Of a DNA stretch of 64,000 bases, positions 27,507-36,723 are shown piece after piece. Source of the stretch: Shewanella fidelis ATCC BAA-318. Lineage in GTDB: Bacteria > Pseudomonadota > Gammaproteobacteria > Enterobacterales > Shewanellaceae. Under the pieces are notes generated by a model that worked only from the letters and a program-made list of their open reading frames with translations, searched no databases and was not told where the DNA came from. How positions within the stretch are numbered: the first letter of the stretch is position 1; every line of letters begins with the position of its first letter. Where the stretch lies: contig NZ_KI912458.1 in the NCBI RefSeq assembly GCF_000518605.1, forward strand, positions 520,729 to 584,728, in the 5' to 3' direction. The position numbers and the translations under genes are program-made.

Positions 27507-27560
27507 ATGCAGATTCTGTGTAGTTTAGGCAAATGTGTAAAGGCTGGGTTAGTGAAATGA
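27507..27560 (+). CDS. Short leader ORF of 17 codons overlapping the focA start
   Basis: ATG 27507 follows GGAG with a six-base spacing, a better ribosome-binding site than that of focA. It encodes MQILCSLGKCVKAGLVK and stops at TGA 27558-27560, which overlaps the focA ATG as ATGA. This arrangement is typical of translational coupling. It may only feed ribosomes to focA. Confidence 0.45.
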   Translation: MQILCSLGKCVKAGLVK

Positions 27561-28483
27561 AAGTGAATGACCAATCGAGTCAAAATAAACCGCAGTCAGC
27601 TAAGATCAATCTTACACAGGTTGCAGAAGGTTACGGTTTAGACAAAGTTGCTAAATCGAGTTGGCAATCATTTGGCTTAGCTATTTTTGCAGGTGCATTT
27701 ATCGCTTTAGCATTTGTTTTTTACATCACAGTGACTACAGGCAGCCAAGGTTCGTGGGGAATGACCCGCTTTATCGGTGGCCTAGCGTTTAGCTTAGGGC
27801 TTATTTTAGTTGTTGTGTGTGGTGGCGAGCTTTTTACTAGCACCGTTTTAAGCACCGTAGCTTGGGCTCAGAAAAAAGTTACAAATAGCGACTTAGTGAA
27901 AACTTGGGGCCGAGTTTATGCGGGCAACTTTGTTGGCGCTATGCTGATGGTATTGCTTATTTTCTTGGCCGGAATGTACCAATTAGACGGCGGGCGCTGG
28001 GGCTTAAGCGCATTGAATATTGCCCAGCATAAATTGCATCATAGTTGGACTCAAGCATTTGTATTGGGAATTTTATGTAACATGATGGTTTGTCTAGGTG
28101 TTTGGATGACTTTTGCCACTAAAGACGTATTAACTAAAGTAGTCTTAGTTATGTTACCTGTTGCTATGTTCGTTAGTAGTGGCTTTGAGCACAGCATTGC
28201 CAACATGTTCATGGTACCAATGGGCATCGCAATCCATCAGTTTGCAGATCCAGCTTGGTTTGAAGCACTAAATATTAGCCCTGATAAATATGCTGATCTG
28301 ACCGTGATGAACTTTGTGTTTAACAACCTTATCCCAGTGACCTTAGGCAACATCGTTGGCGGTGGCGTATTTGTTGGCCTTGGATATTGGTTGGTTGACA
28401 ATGCTGGCCTTAAACAGGTTGCGACTAAATCTGTTAACTCAACTATTGACCAATCAGTCGATTCTGGTAGTAAAGTAGATTAA
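27557..28483 (+). CDS. focA: Formate channel FocA (FNT family)
   Basis: 308 residues from ATG 27557 (an in-frame ATG at 27533 adds eight residues). Six membrane helices, with the FNT features FAGAFIALAFVF, the GGELFTS loop, GNFVGA and SGFEHSIANMFMVPMGI, which holds the conserved His of the pore. It exports and imports formate made by PflB. The start overlaps the stop of a 17-codon leader ORF. A terminator follows at 28521. Confidence 0.93.
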   Translation: MKVNDQSSQNKPQSAKINLTQVAEGYGLDKVAKSSWQSFGLAIFAGAFIALAFVFYITVTTGSQGSWGMTRFIGGLAFSLGLILVVVCGGELFTSTVLSTVAWAQKKVTNSDLVKTWGRVYAGNFVGAMLMVLLIFLAGMYQLDGGRWGLSALNIAQHKLHHSWTQAFVLGILCNMMVCLGVWMTFATKDVLTKVVLVMLPVAMFVSSGFEHSIANMFMVPMGIAIHQFADPAWFEALNISPDKYADLTVMNFVFNNLIPVTLGNIVGGGVFVGLGYWLVDNAGLKQVATKSVNSTIDQSVDSGSKVD

Positions 28484-28520
28484 TAGCGTTATCTGTAGTT
28501 AATCTATTCGATGTTTCATT

Positions 28521-28550
28521 AAAGCAGTTCATGGTTATGAGCTGCTTTTT
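28521..28550 (+). terminator. Rho-independent terminator of focA
   Basis: A 12-bp stem (AAAGCAGTTCAT / ATGAGCTGCTTT, one G-T pair) with loop GGTT and a T run. Confidence 0.85.
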
Positions 28551-28717
28551 GTTTTGGGTAAGCTTGACAGTAATACTCATTGCTTAACCTTTATTAGGCT
28601 CTGCTTTGTACATACAGCTCATACTTTTAAAGCGAGGTTGAGTTCGCCGCTGGTAACTCTATCTGAGATTGATTAAAATCTGCGGCTGTTACAGCTTTTC
28701 TTCCACGGCCTTCCATT

Positions 28718-28921
28718 ATGAGTTCCCTAAGTAAATCCTCATTGCTACTGACTTTCAGTTACTTTCTGCTTTGGTGCTTTGGCCCTTTGCTGCTGACGGA
28801 GCAGGGCAGTTGGCTTGGACTGCCAATTTGGTTTTGGTTTTCTTGCATTGCATCACCTATTTTTTTGATAGTGAGTCTTAGCTATTTATTAACTCGAACT
28901 GCAGACAACCACCATGACTAG
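28718..28921 (+). CDS. yhdT: DUF997 (YhdT-like) small membrane protein
   Basis: 67 residues with two membrane helices (LLLTFSYFLLWCFGPLLL and FWFSCIASPIFLIVSLSYLL), a His/Asp tail, and the family size. It overlaps the next gene, panF, by 8 bp, as the YhdT-PanF pair does in many proteobacteria. It is probably an accessory to the symporter. Confidence 0.8.
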   Translation: MSSLSKSSLLLTFSYFLLWCFGPLLLTEQGSWLGLPIWFWFSCIASPIFLIVSLSYLLTRTADNHHD

Positions 28922-30356
28922 CCTTTTACCTGTTGTTATATATTTAGGCCTAAGCCTAGTGATCACTCGAGTGTGGAGTGCGCGACAAACTAAGCAATCT
29001 GCACTGTTAGATACTGATAAAGCCAAGCGGTTTTTTATTGGCGGGGCGTTTCTTGGAGGACCTTTACTGGCGTTAACGTTAGTGGCGACCTATACCAGTG
29101 CTGGATCATTTATCGGTGGCCCTGGGGCTGCTTACAAATTTGGTTTAAGCTGGGTTTGGTTAGCCGTTATTCAAGTGCCGGTAGTTATTCTGGCTCTAGG
29201 TGTTTTAGGGCCTAAGTTTTTAGCTCAGAAGCAACGCTACAGTACCATTATTGAATGGCTAGATGCGCGGTATCATAACCACTGGTTAAGTATGATTGCG
29301 ATGCTGAGCTTAGTGATAGGTTTTATCGCCATGATCGCTGTGCAGTTTATCGGCGGAGCAAGATTGCTTGCCGGGGTGACAGGCATCAGTTATGAGCTTG
29401 GTCTCGCTGTCTTTGTATTAACAGTTTTAGCTTATACACTCACCGGCGGCTTTAGAGCGGTAGTGCTCACTGATGCCTTGCAAGGTATGGTGATGCTGTT
29501 GGGTTTATTTATATTACTTGCGGTGATTTTGAGTCAACCACAGCTCGGTGATTTGCTTGAGCAAACGACACACAATACCCCAGAACTCGTTAGTCCACAT
29601 GGGGTGGGGGCGGCGCTAGGTTGGCCAATGATGCTGTCTTTTTGGGTACTGATCTGCTTTGGTACTATGGGCCTGCCACACACCATTGTTAGGTTGCTTG
29701 CGGTTAAAGATACAAAGTCGTTAAAACGCGGCATGATTTGGGGCACGATAATTTGCTTCTTAATGACCTTAATTCCTCACTTATGCGGCTTTTTCGGCAG
29801 GGTTCTGTTCCCTGAGTTGGCTATACCTGATGAGATTATGCCGACGCTCATTGCTGAATTGATGACCCCATTTTGGGCAGGTATTTTATTAGCCGCACCT
29901 ATTGCAGCGGTCATGTCATCAGTTGACTCAATGTTATTGCAATCGGCGGTAAGCATAGTGCGTGACGGCGCAGTTCGTGCGTATCCACAAATGTCAGCCA
30001 CGCGGCAAGTGCGTTTTACTCAGGCTGTAATGCTAGTCATTACCGTATTAGCTTGCTTTTGGGCTGTTCAGCCACCTGACATGATAGTGTGGATTAACTT
30101 AGCTGCTTTTGGTGCATTGCAAGCAGTATTCCTTTGGCCAATCATAGCCGGGCTGTTCTGGCCGAGTGTCAGTGCTCGAAGCGCATTGATTGCCATGTGC
30201 AGTGGCTTGATAAGCTATTTGGCTTTGCAGGCACAGATCCCCCTAAAAGAAAGTGTACATCCTATTGTTCCTGCTCTAGCGATTTCGTTATTGATGCTAT
30301 TGCTTAGCCACGGTTATCAAGGTTTTTTATCAAAACGTTCTTGTAACGCTAATTAG
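28914..30356 (+). CDS. panF: Sodium/pantothenate symporter PanF
   Basis: 480 residues of the sodium:solute symporter family, with about 13 helices. The segments RFFIGGAFLGGPLLALTLVA, TYTSAGSFIGGPGAAY (sodium-site region) and TLTGGFRAVVLTDALQG match PanF; E. coli PanF is 483 residues. It takes up pantothenate for CoA synthesis. Its start lies within the DUF997 gene, implying translational coupling. Confidence 0.9.
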   Translation: MTSLLPVVIYLGLSLVITRVWSARQTKQSALLDTDKAKRFFIGGAFLGGPLLALTLVATYTSAGSFIGGPGAAYKFGLSWVWLAVIQVPVVILALGVLGPKFLAQKQRYSTIIEWLDARYHNHWLSMIAMLSLVIGFIAMIAVQFIGGARLLAGVTGISYELGLAVFVLTVLAYTLTGGFRAVVLTDALQGMVMLLGLFILLAVILSQPQLGDLLEQTTHNTPELVSPHGVGAALGWPMMLSFWVLICFGTMGLPHTIVRLLAVKDTKSLKRGMIWGTIICFLMTLIPHLCGFFGRVLFPELAIPDEIMPTLIAELMTPFWAGILLAAPIAAVMSSVDSMLLQSAVSIVRDGAVRAYPQMSATRQVRFTQAVMLVITVLACFWAVQPPDMIVWINLAAFGALQAVFLWPIIAGLFWPSVSARSALIAMCSGLISYLALQAQIPLKESVHPIVPALAISLLMLLLSHGYQGFLSKRSCNAN

Positions 30357-30502
30357 ATTAGCGTTCTGTGGGGTAGTATTAGCTAAAGTAACGCCTTTGT
30401 TGTGATTTACCTCTCTCTGGTAACTCAGAGTTAACGACGTGCTGGTCAAGGCGTAGCCGTTAGTTTATATTTGCCGCCATATAATAAGAATATGGTGGTA
30501 AA

Positions 30503-32047
30503 ATGGATCCAGTAAGCCCCTCAAATACAATCAATAATCAGGCCGTCTCCCAAGGTAAAACCATAAGAATGCCTGATACCTTAGTGATTATTTTCTTTGT
30601 CGCAATTGCCGCAGCAATCCTAACCTATTTCATTCCCATAGGTTCTTTTCAAACTCAAGACGTCAATTATGTTGTCGATGGTGTGGAGAAGAGCCGTAGC
30701 GTGATTGATCCCAACTCATTTACTTATGAAGTGGACGCCAGCGGAGAGCCAATCTTAAAGCCGGTTGCCCTATTTGAAGGCCATGGTGGCGTAGGCTTTT
30801 TTAACTTTGCTTTCGAAGGACTAACATCAGGCTCTAAATGGGGCAGCGCCCTTGGCGTTATTATGTTTATGCTGGTCATTGGTGGTGCGTTTGGCATTGT
30901 GATGGCGACTGGCACCATAGATAACGGCATTTTAAAACTCATTGATATCACTCAGGGTAAACAAGGTTTGTTTATTCCCGTTATTTTTGTGTTGTTTTCT
31001 CTCGGTGGTGCGGTTTTTGGTATGGGGGAGGAGGCGATAGCATTTGCGATTATTATCTGCCCTTTGATGATCCGCTTAGGCTATGACGGTATTACCACTG
31101 TGATGGTGACTTACGTTGCGACGCAAATTGGTTTTGCTTCATCTTGGATGAATCCATTTAGTGTGGCAATTGCTCAGGGCATTGCAGGTGTCCCTGTGCT
31201 GTCGGGTTCTGGATTTCGTTTTGCTATGTGGTCAGGTTTTACTTTGCTTGGCTTGATTTTTACCATGCGCTATGGTGCTAAAGTGAAAGCAAACCCAACA
31301 CAATCATATAGTTTTCATAGTGATAGCTATTTTAGAGAAAATCAAAAAGAAGCATCACTTGATAGCCGTTTCAACCTCGGTGATATTCTGGTGTTATTGA
31401 CGATTTTTGCTACGGTTGCTTGGATTATCTGGGGAGTTGTTACCCAAGCTTGGTTTATCCCTGAAATCGCCAGTCAGTTTTTTACAATGGGTATAGTTGT
31501 TGGTTTAATTGGCGTGCTGTTTAAACTCAATAATATGAATATTAATACCATAGCCAGTAGCTTTAAGCAGGGCGCAGCAACCATGCTAGAGCCTGCTGTA
31601 CTGGTAGGCTGTGCGTCAGGCATTTTATTATTGCTTGGCGGTGGTGACGCGTCGACACCAAGCGTACTGAACACTATTTTAAGCAAAGCTGGCGAATTTA
31701 TTGGTCAGTTGCCAAGTGTGATGTCAGCCTGGTTTATGTATGTATTCCAATCGGTGTTTAACTTTTTTGTGACTTCAGGCTCGGGGCAAGCCGCATTGAC
31801 TATGCCGTTGATGGCACCGCTTGCTGATCTCGTGGGAGTCACTCGGCAAGTTGCGGTATTGGCTTTTCAGCTTGGTGATGGTTTCACTAACATTCTGGTG
31901 CCAACATCCGCCTCACTTATGGCGACTTTAGGTGTTTGCCGGGTAGACTGGGGGCAATGGCTTAAGTTTATCTGGCGCTTTATGTTGGCGCTGTTTACGG
32001 TTTCTAGTGTGATTGTTATTAGTGCCCATTACCTAGGCTTTAGCTAA
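30503..32047 (+). CDS. YfcC-family membrane transporter
   Basis: 514 residues, about 12 helices. RMPDTLVIIFFVAIAAAILTY near the N-terminus, a periplasmic loop of about 70 residues, FSLGGAVFGMGEEAIAF and FFVTSGSGQAALTMPLM are typical of the YfcC/ArcD-like (PF03606) ion-transporter group. The substrate is not established; basic amino acids have been proposed for relatives. In E. coli yfcC lies next to pta, and here it is also in the ackA-pta neighbourhood. Terminator at 32075. Confidence 0.8.
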   Translation: MDPVSPSNTINNQAVSQGKTIRMPDTLVIIFFVAIAAAILTYFIPIGSFQTQDVNYVVDGVEKSRSVIDPNSFTYEVDASGEPILKPVALFEGHGGVGFFNFAFEGLTSGSKWGSALGVIMFMLVIGGAFGIVMATGTIDNGILKLIDITQGKQGLFIPVIFVLFSLGGAVFGMGEEAIAFAIIICPLMIRLGYDGITTVMVTYVATQIGFASSWMNPFSVAIAQGIAGVPVLSGSGFRFAMWSGFTLLGLIFTMRYGAKVKANPTQSYSFHSDSYFRENQKEASLDSRFNLGDILVLLTIFATVAWIIWGVVTQAWFIPEIASQFFTMGIVVGLIGVLFKLNNMNINTIASSFKQGAATMLEPAVLVGCASGILLLLGGGDASTPSVLNTILSKAGEFIGQLPSVMSAWFMYVFQSVFNFFVTSGSGQAALTMPLMAPLADLVGVTRQVAVLAFQLGDGFTNILVPTSASLMATLGVCRVDWGQWLKFIWRFMLALFTVSSVIVISAHYLGFS

Positions 32048-32074
32048 CGATAGAGTAAAAATTGTCAGATAGTT

Positions 32075-32099
32075 AAGCTCCCTTTATTGGGAGCTTTTT
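32075..32099 (+). terminator. Rho-independent terminator of the YfcC-family gene
   Basis: An 8-bp stem (AAGCTCCC / GGGAGCTT) with loop TTTATT and a T run to 32099. Confidence 0.8.
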
Positions 32100-32398
32100 A
32101 TTACGTTTTTAATCATTTGTACGTCGATAATTGTTTGTTCTTGATAGTTATCTAGCTGTTGCCTATTACCAAATGTAAACCCTTGCTTAGTGTAGAACTT
32201 AATAGCAGGTGCATTACAGTCAAGCACGTATAAGCTAACTGTCTTCGCAGAAGTCAGTTCAATGCTTTCCTCAAAATGTCGCATTAATTGCTTGCCTAAG
32301 CCTTTTCCATAAACGCTGGGACAAAGATAAAGCTTGCTGAGTTCAACAGTGTCAGATGCAAAAAAACGGCACCCTAAGGTGCCGTTAATATAATCACT
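32084..32398 (-). pseudogene. GNAT acetyltransferase remnant lacking its N-terminus
   Basis: The open frame begins after a stop at 32399-32401 with no start codon. It reads YINGTLGCRFF, then ELSKLYLCPSVYGKGLGKQL (the GNAT acetyl-CoA loop R/Q-x-x-G-x-G/A region) and NAPAIKFYTKQGFTF near the C-terminus. Only a 66-codon piece from an internal ATG at 32284 could be translated. The first third of the domain is missing, and the terminator of the TonB receptor gene lies inside the remnant. I infer decay after a rearrangement. Confidence 0.7.
32360..32386 (-). terminator. Rho-independent terminator of the TonB receptor gene
   Basis: A 9-bp stem (AACGGCACC / GGTGCCGTT) with loop TTAG on the minus strand and seven T at its 3' side. 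Confidence 0.88.
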
Positions 32399-32423
32399 TT
32401 ATATTAGATTAAGTGAGTCTAGC

Positions 32424-35129
32424 TTAGAACTTCACTTCACCTTCAATGAAGTACTCTTGGCCACGAGCATTGTAGATCCCGCGTGGGTAGTGAGGCCATT
32501 GAGTGTCAGTAGGGTCAAAGTTTGGACCCGCATCAAACAAGTTGATAATACCTGCTTTTAGCTTGATTGACTCAGAGATAGTGTAGCCTGCAGTTAGGTT
32601 CCACTTAGTCTGAGAGGCAACTTCATGATCTTCCTCAATGAACACATCGCCATTTGCTTCAGCAGCTTCTTTGAAAGACTTGTACTGAACACCGTGCATA
32701 CGTGCAGTGTGGTATGCACCAAGTGTTGCTTCAAAGTCTTCAATGAAGTAACCAAGGATTAGGTTAGCGCGGTACTGAGGTAAACCACCGTTATCGATAT
32801 CATCTTCCACAGGGTCAGTTGATGTTAGCTGGTACTCAGAGTTTAGGATGTAAGTACCGCTAAAGTTAAGCTTAAGCTCACCAAAGCTGTTTAGATCCCA
32901 AGTGTAACCCGCTGTTAAATCTAAACCGCGCACTTTTTGGTACGCTAAGTTTTGTGCAACAGCGTTAACATGAGTAATTGTGCCGTTTTCGTCACGCGTG
33001 ATCATGTCTTCATACAGCTCATAATCACGAGCTGCTTGAGAAGCACTGATGTCACTTACCATGTCATCTAGTTTCCACTCCCATAAGTCGAATGAAGCGT
33101 CAAATGCGTCGCCGCCCCATACCGCACCAATGTTTGCAGTGTAGCCAGTTTCTGCATCTAGATCTTCGTTGGCACCGGTTGTGGTATCAATATGAAGTTC
33201 GTTACATACAGCGTTTAGCTCTTCATCAGGGTAAACAGTACCTGGGGTACCGCCCATTGCCGCACACTGTTTAAAGTCAATAACAGTAGTGAAGCCGTCA
33301 GTTGGGTCGCCGTATACACGGTGCATGTCTGGGGCACGGAATACTGAGCTCCAAGAACCACGAACAAGTAATTCACGAACAGGACGGTATTCAACTGCGA
33401 TTTGTGGTGATAGGTTACCACCGAAGTTGTCGTAGTGGTCGTAACGTAATGCTGCATCGATAGTTAAATCATCTAATACAGGGATACTTACTTCGGCATA
33501 TGTTGCCCAGTTCTTACGCTCACCAGCACCTGATGAACCACCTTTACCTAAGATGTTACCGTTCTTAGATTCTGAATCTGAGTCAGTTTCATAATCTTGA
33601 ATGGTGTATTCAGCACCGAATGCGAACATCGCATCACCAGCGTCCATTTCAAACAATGAACCAGTGATGTTAGCTTGAATGTTCTTTTGTGTAGATTGCG
33701 CACGTTCAAACGAGCTATAAGACGCTTTTTCAGCATCTTCTGGAGACATATTTTCAAGTAATGAGTTACCGTTTTCACCAGCAGTGATGTAGTTGAACAT
33801 ACCGCCAACAGTTGCGTTACCACTACCAAATACATCGACGCTTGTACGGCCGTAGTTAACTGAAGCATCCCAGTTATACTCATCTGCAATTAACCCTTCT
33901 AGGCCAGCAGTGAAGAAGTAGTTACGAGTTTTGGTTTCAGTTGAACGGTGTCCTAGCTCATGTAGACGGCGAGCGTAGTAGTAAGAACCGTCTTCTGCGT
34001 TAGCAAAGTCACCACCAAGGCCAGTAGACTTATCGAACTCTTTGCTCATGTAGCCATCTTTGCCTTCTTGGCCATAGCTAACGGTTAGCTTATCGCCTGC
34101 GACAGTGATGTCGTAATCATCGATTGCTGAAGGCTCAATGTTAGTGATTGATTTTGCTTCGGCAAAGTCTAAACGACCAACGAAAGTCATATCTTCAGCT
34201 AACTCATAGTTAAAGTTAGTTGAGCTGATAAAACGAGTGCTTTCTGGCTGTAGATCACGCCATGCAGAACGGTCAAAACCACAGATATTGCGTGCTTCAT
34301 CCCATAGGAAACCGCCATCCGTACATTCTTGAGGAGTTAACTGGCGAGCACCTGAACCTGTGCCGGCAATACGTGCACCGTATGAACTGTATTGCGAATA
34401 TTGGCTGTGAGGTACTTTGTCTGTATGTAGGCCAAAGTTATCTCGATCAGTGGCTAATAGTGATTCGTTATCTGTAAATTCGATAAAGCTTGATACGTTA
34501 CCTTTATCAGATGAGGCACCAATCGATAGCGCGATACGATCATTGGCACCGCCACCATTAGAGGTATCACCATGACGGTATTTAACCGCAACGCCTTCAA
34601 AGTCTTTCTTTAAGATGATGTTGATTACACCACCAACGGCGTCAGCACCATAAATAGCTGAACCGCCTGACTGTAGGATTTCAATGCGTTGTACCGCTTC
34701 CATTGGTAGGTTAGCTGTATCAACAAAGTTGTCAGTACCGCCAGCTGGCTTTGGATATTGGTTTAAACGTTTGCCGTTAATTAGGGTAAGGGTACGGTTC
34801 GCACCAGCACCACGTAAGCTAATTGAAGAGGCTGCAGGTGTAAAACCATGTACAGACTGAGTTGTCATTGCACCGGTGGTTGAGGTTAGACTTTCTAGAG
34901 CATCTTGTACGCTAGTAAAGCCTTGTTTAGCCATTTCATCAGCGCTAAGTACGGTAACTGGCGTTGCTGTTTCCATATCACTACGTTGAATACGTGAACC
35001 AGTTACTTGAATGCGTTCAACATTCTCATCATCTGCTGCAAGAACTACTGGCGAGCTTAGTGCTGCTGTTGCTGCACCAGTTGCTAACGCAAAGCGAATT
35101 GCTTTGGCCAATCTTGAGTTAAGTGCCAT
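32424..35129 (-). CDS. TonB-dependent outer-membrane receptor
   Basis: 901 residues. A signal peptide of about 31 residues (ATGAATAALSSPVVLAA) precedes a TonB-box-like ERIQVTGSRIQ and the plug domain. The plug has RTLTLINGKRLNQYP and the GGSAIYGADAVGGVINII block. The C-terminal 22-strand barrel ends in EYFIEGEVKF with the terminal Phe. This is the VTGSRI class common in Shewanella and relatives. Substrate cannot be told; no neighbouring catabolic gene indicates it. It is a single gene with its own terminator. Confidence 0.88.
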   Translation of the reverse strand: MALNSRLAKAIRFALATGAATAALSSPVVLAADDENVERIQVTGSRIQRSDMETATPVTVLSADEMAKQGFTSVQDALESLTSTTGAMTTQSVHGFTPAASSISLRGAGANRTLTLINGKRLNQYPKPAGGTDNFVDTANLPMEAVQRIEILQSGGSAIYGADAVGGVINIILKKDFEGVAVKYRHGDTSNGGGANDRIALSIGASSDKGNVSSFIEFTDNESLLATDRDNFGLHTDKVPHSQYSQYSSYGARIAGTGSGARQLTPQECTDGGFLWDEARNICGFDRSAWRDLQPESTRFISSTNFNYELAEDMTFVGRLDFAEAKSITNIEPSAIDDYDITVAGDKLTVSYGQEGKDGYMSKEFDKSTGLGGDFANAEDGSYYYARRLHELGHRSTETKTRNYFFTAGLEGLIADEYNWDASVNYGRTSVDVFGSGNATVGGMFNYITAGENGNSLLENMSPEDAEKASYSSFERAQSTQKNIQANITGSLFEMDAGDAMFAFGAEYTIQDYETDSDSESKNGNILGKGGSSGAGERKNWATYAEVSIPVLDDLTIDAALRYDHYDNFGGNLSPQIAVEYRPVRELLVRGSWSSVFRAPDMHRVYGDPTDGFTTVIDFKQCAAMGGTPGTVYPDEELNAVCNELHIDTTTGANEDLDAETGYTANIGAVWGGDAFDASFDLWEWKLDDMVSDISASQAARDYELYEDMITRDENGTITHVNAVAQNLAYQKVRGLDLTAGYTWDLNSFGELKLNFSGTYILNSEYQLTSTDPVEDDIDNGGLPQYRANLILGYFIEDFEATLGAYHTARMHGVQYKSFKEAAEANGDVFIEEDHEVASQTKWNLTAGYTISESIKLKAGIINLFDAGPNFDPTDTQWPHYPRGIYNARGQEYFIEGEVKF

Positions 35130-35614
35130 ATCTTTAATACTCCCTTGGAACTTATATAGTTATTTTTATTTAGCCACCACTTCTTAAGGGAATGTAAATA
35201 TATGTTAAGAAGTGGGTGCCTGAACGGGATGAAAGCACAAAGGGTTAACTGGGGCAACATGCTATTTACAGCTGTTATTTATATAAGAAAATTGCGATAA
35301 AACAACATGTTGCTAAAACTTGTTTTGTTTGTTGCGGATTTGTGTGCAAAAGGGTGGGTTTGAGTGTTGATTTGTTTTGCGGTTGCTGCTCATGTTTATT
35401 TATTGGTGTTTATTTGTTGCTATTTTGTTTTGGGTTGTGAGGTTTGAGATTGCAGTGTAACAAGGTGTGTATCGTGGAGTTTAAAAGCTTTAATTTGTGA
35501 TGTTAATCACACTGAGTCCGAGAATTGTTAAGTCTTATCTACGACTGAATTCACTTTTTCGGCGTGATTAACATTATTTTTGCTTGATATCTTATTGAGT
35601 AAGATAGTGCTTTA
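35130..35614. other. Intergenic region
   Basis: 485 bp, AT-rich, holding the promoter of the TonB receptor gene (minus) and the 3' end of the TDT transporter gene. I see no ORF, strong palindrome or terminator. Confidence 0.5.
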
Positions 35615-36604
35615 TCAAAGGCTTACTTTTGTAAAAATGCTAGATTTATAGTGCTGTAAGTATTTGGTGGCAACATAGCCGACAACAAGAGTTGCTACAA
35701 TTAGCTCTACTTTAGCTGTTATCAGTAGGTCAGCTGAGACGTTGCTTGCGCCAAATGTTACAACAATCCAGTTTACGGTTTTAAATAATGCTGTAGCACC
35801 GATCACCATAGGGAAGGTAAATGCAGCGTATCCCGGTGAGAACGGTAGTTTTAGTAAGTGAAAAAACGCTAAGTAAATAACACTTGTCATCAATAACGCC
35901 AAAGTGAGGAGCACGCCAACAATAATCAACGATGGTTGTGTTGTCATCGTTAGGTAACCTGCAAGTGATAAGCTTGCCGGAGCCGCCATGATGGCAATAG
36001 TTGGTTTTGCTGCATCAGCAATAGGCTGACAAAAGATTAGGCGGTATAACATGATAGGTAACATGATCAAATAACTCACCATACCAAACATTAAAATAGC
36101 ATCAGCTAACCATTGATATTGCATTTCAGAACCATGTGGAAATGAAACTGCTGCAACGATTATCCCAATAGGTGGTACAAACCAACTTGGCACCATATGT
36201 TCAAGTTTAAAATCGATTGCGCGATAGTAAATAAACATGCTTAGAAAGCCGATATGAATCGCAATAGCGGTAAGCCATAAAGCAACAGCGATCCCATGAT
36301 TAAATTGGCCTAAGGCTGCTGAAACGACCATGAGCCCCATCGCAAAAGTAGGAATAACACTACCAACTACCGGGTGAGTGAGTTCTTCGACAAGTACCTT
36401 TGGATGTAAAATAAATTTAAAAACCAGCATAAGTAGCATTACGCTAGCAATTGATGCGCCGATTAATTGACCTTGGCCATTTAAGCTGGGTAGCATACTT
36501 TCCCAAGCCCAACCAAGGCTTGCAATGGCTAATGCTAGCCCTGCCATTGGGCTAGGTAGACGAGAAACTCTGTGTCTAAGTTTATGGCTTTGTGTGCTGG
36601 TCAT
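35615..36604 (-). CDS. TDT-family transporter (TehA/SLAC1-like)
   Basis: 329 residues, ten hydrophobic segments. The N-terminal RLPSPMAGLALAIASLGWAWE matches the TDT (tellurite-resistance/dicarboxylate transporter) family, followed by ELTHPVVGSVIPTFAMGLM and VPSWFVPPIGIIVAA. Relatives conduct anions, C4-dicarboxylates, sulfite or tellurite; the substrate here is unknown. ATG 36604 is preceded by AAGGA. The gene lies 119 bp downstream of the methyltransferase gene on the same strand. Confidence 0.8.
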   Translation of the reverse strand: MTSTQSHKLRHRVSRLPSPMAGLALAIASLGWAWESMLPSLNGQGQLIGASIASVMLLMLVFKFILHPKVLVEELTHPVVGSVIPTFAMGLMVVSAALGQFNHGIAVALWLTAIAIHIGFLSMFIYYRAIDFKLEHMVPSWFVPPIGIIVAAVSFPHGSEMQYQWLADAILMFGMVSYLIMLPIMLYRLIFCQPIADAAKPTIAIMAAPASLSLAGYLTMTTQPSLIIVGVLLTLALLMTSVIYLAFFHLLKLPFSPGYAAFTFPMVIGATALFKTVNWIVVTFGASNVSADLLITAKVELIVATLVVGYVATKYLQHYKSSIFTKVSL

Positions 36605-36723
36605 AATAAAATCCTTGTAGCAATCTTTATGGTTTTATTCTATCTCGACCTCTGGTTAATAAAAATTGAAACTAAGTTAACCTTAGCTTCAATTATACTT
36701 AATCTTGGTAGGTGGGGATTAAA

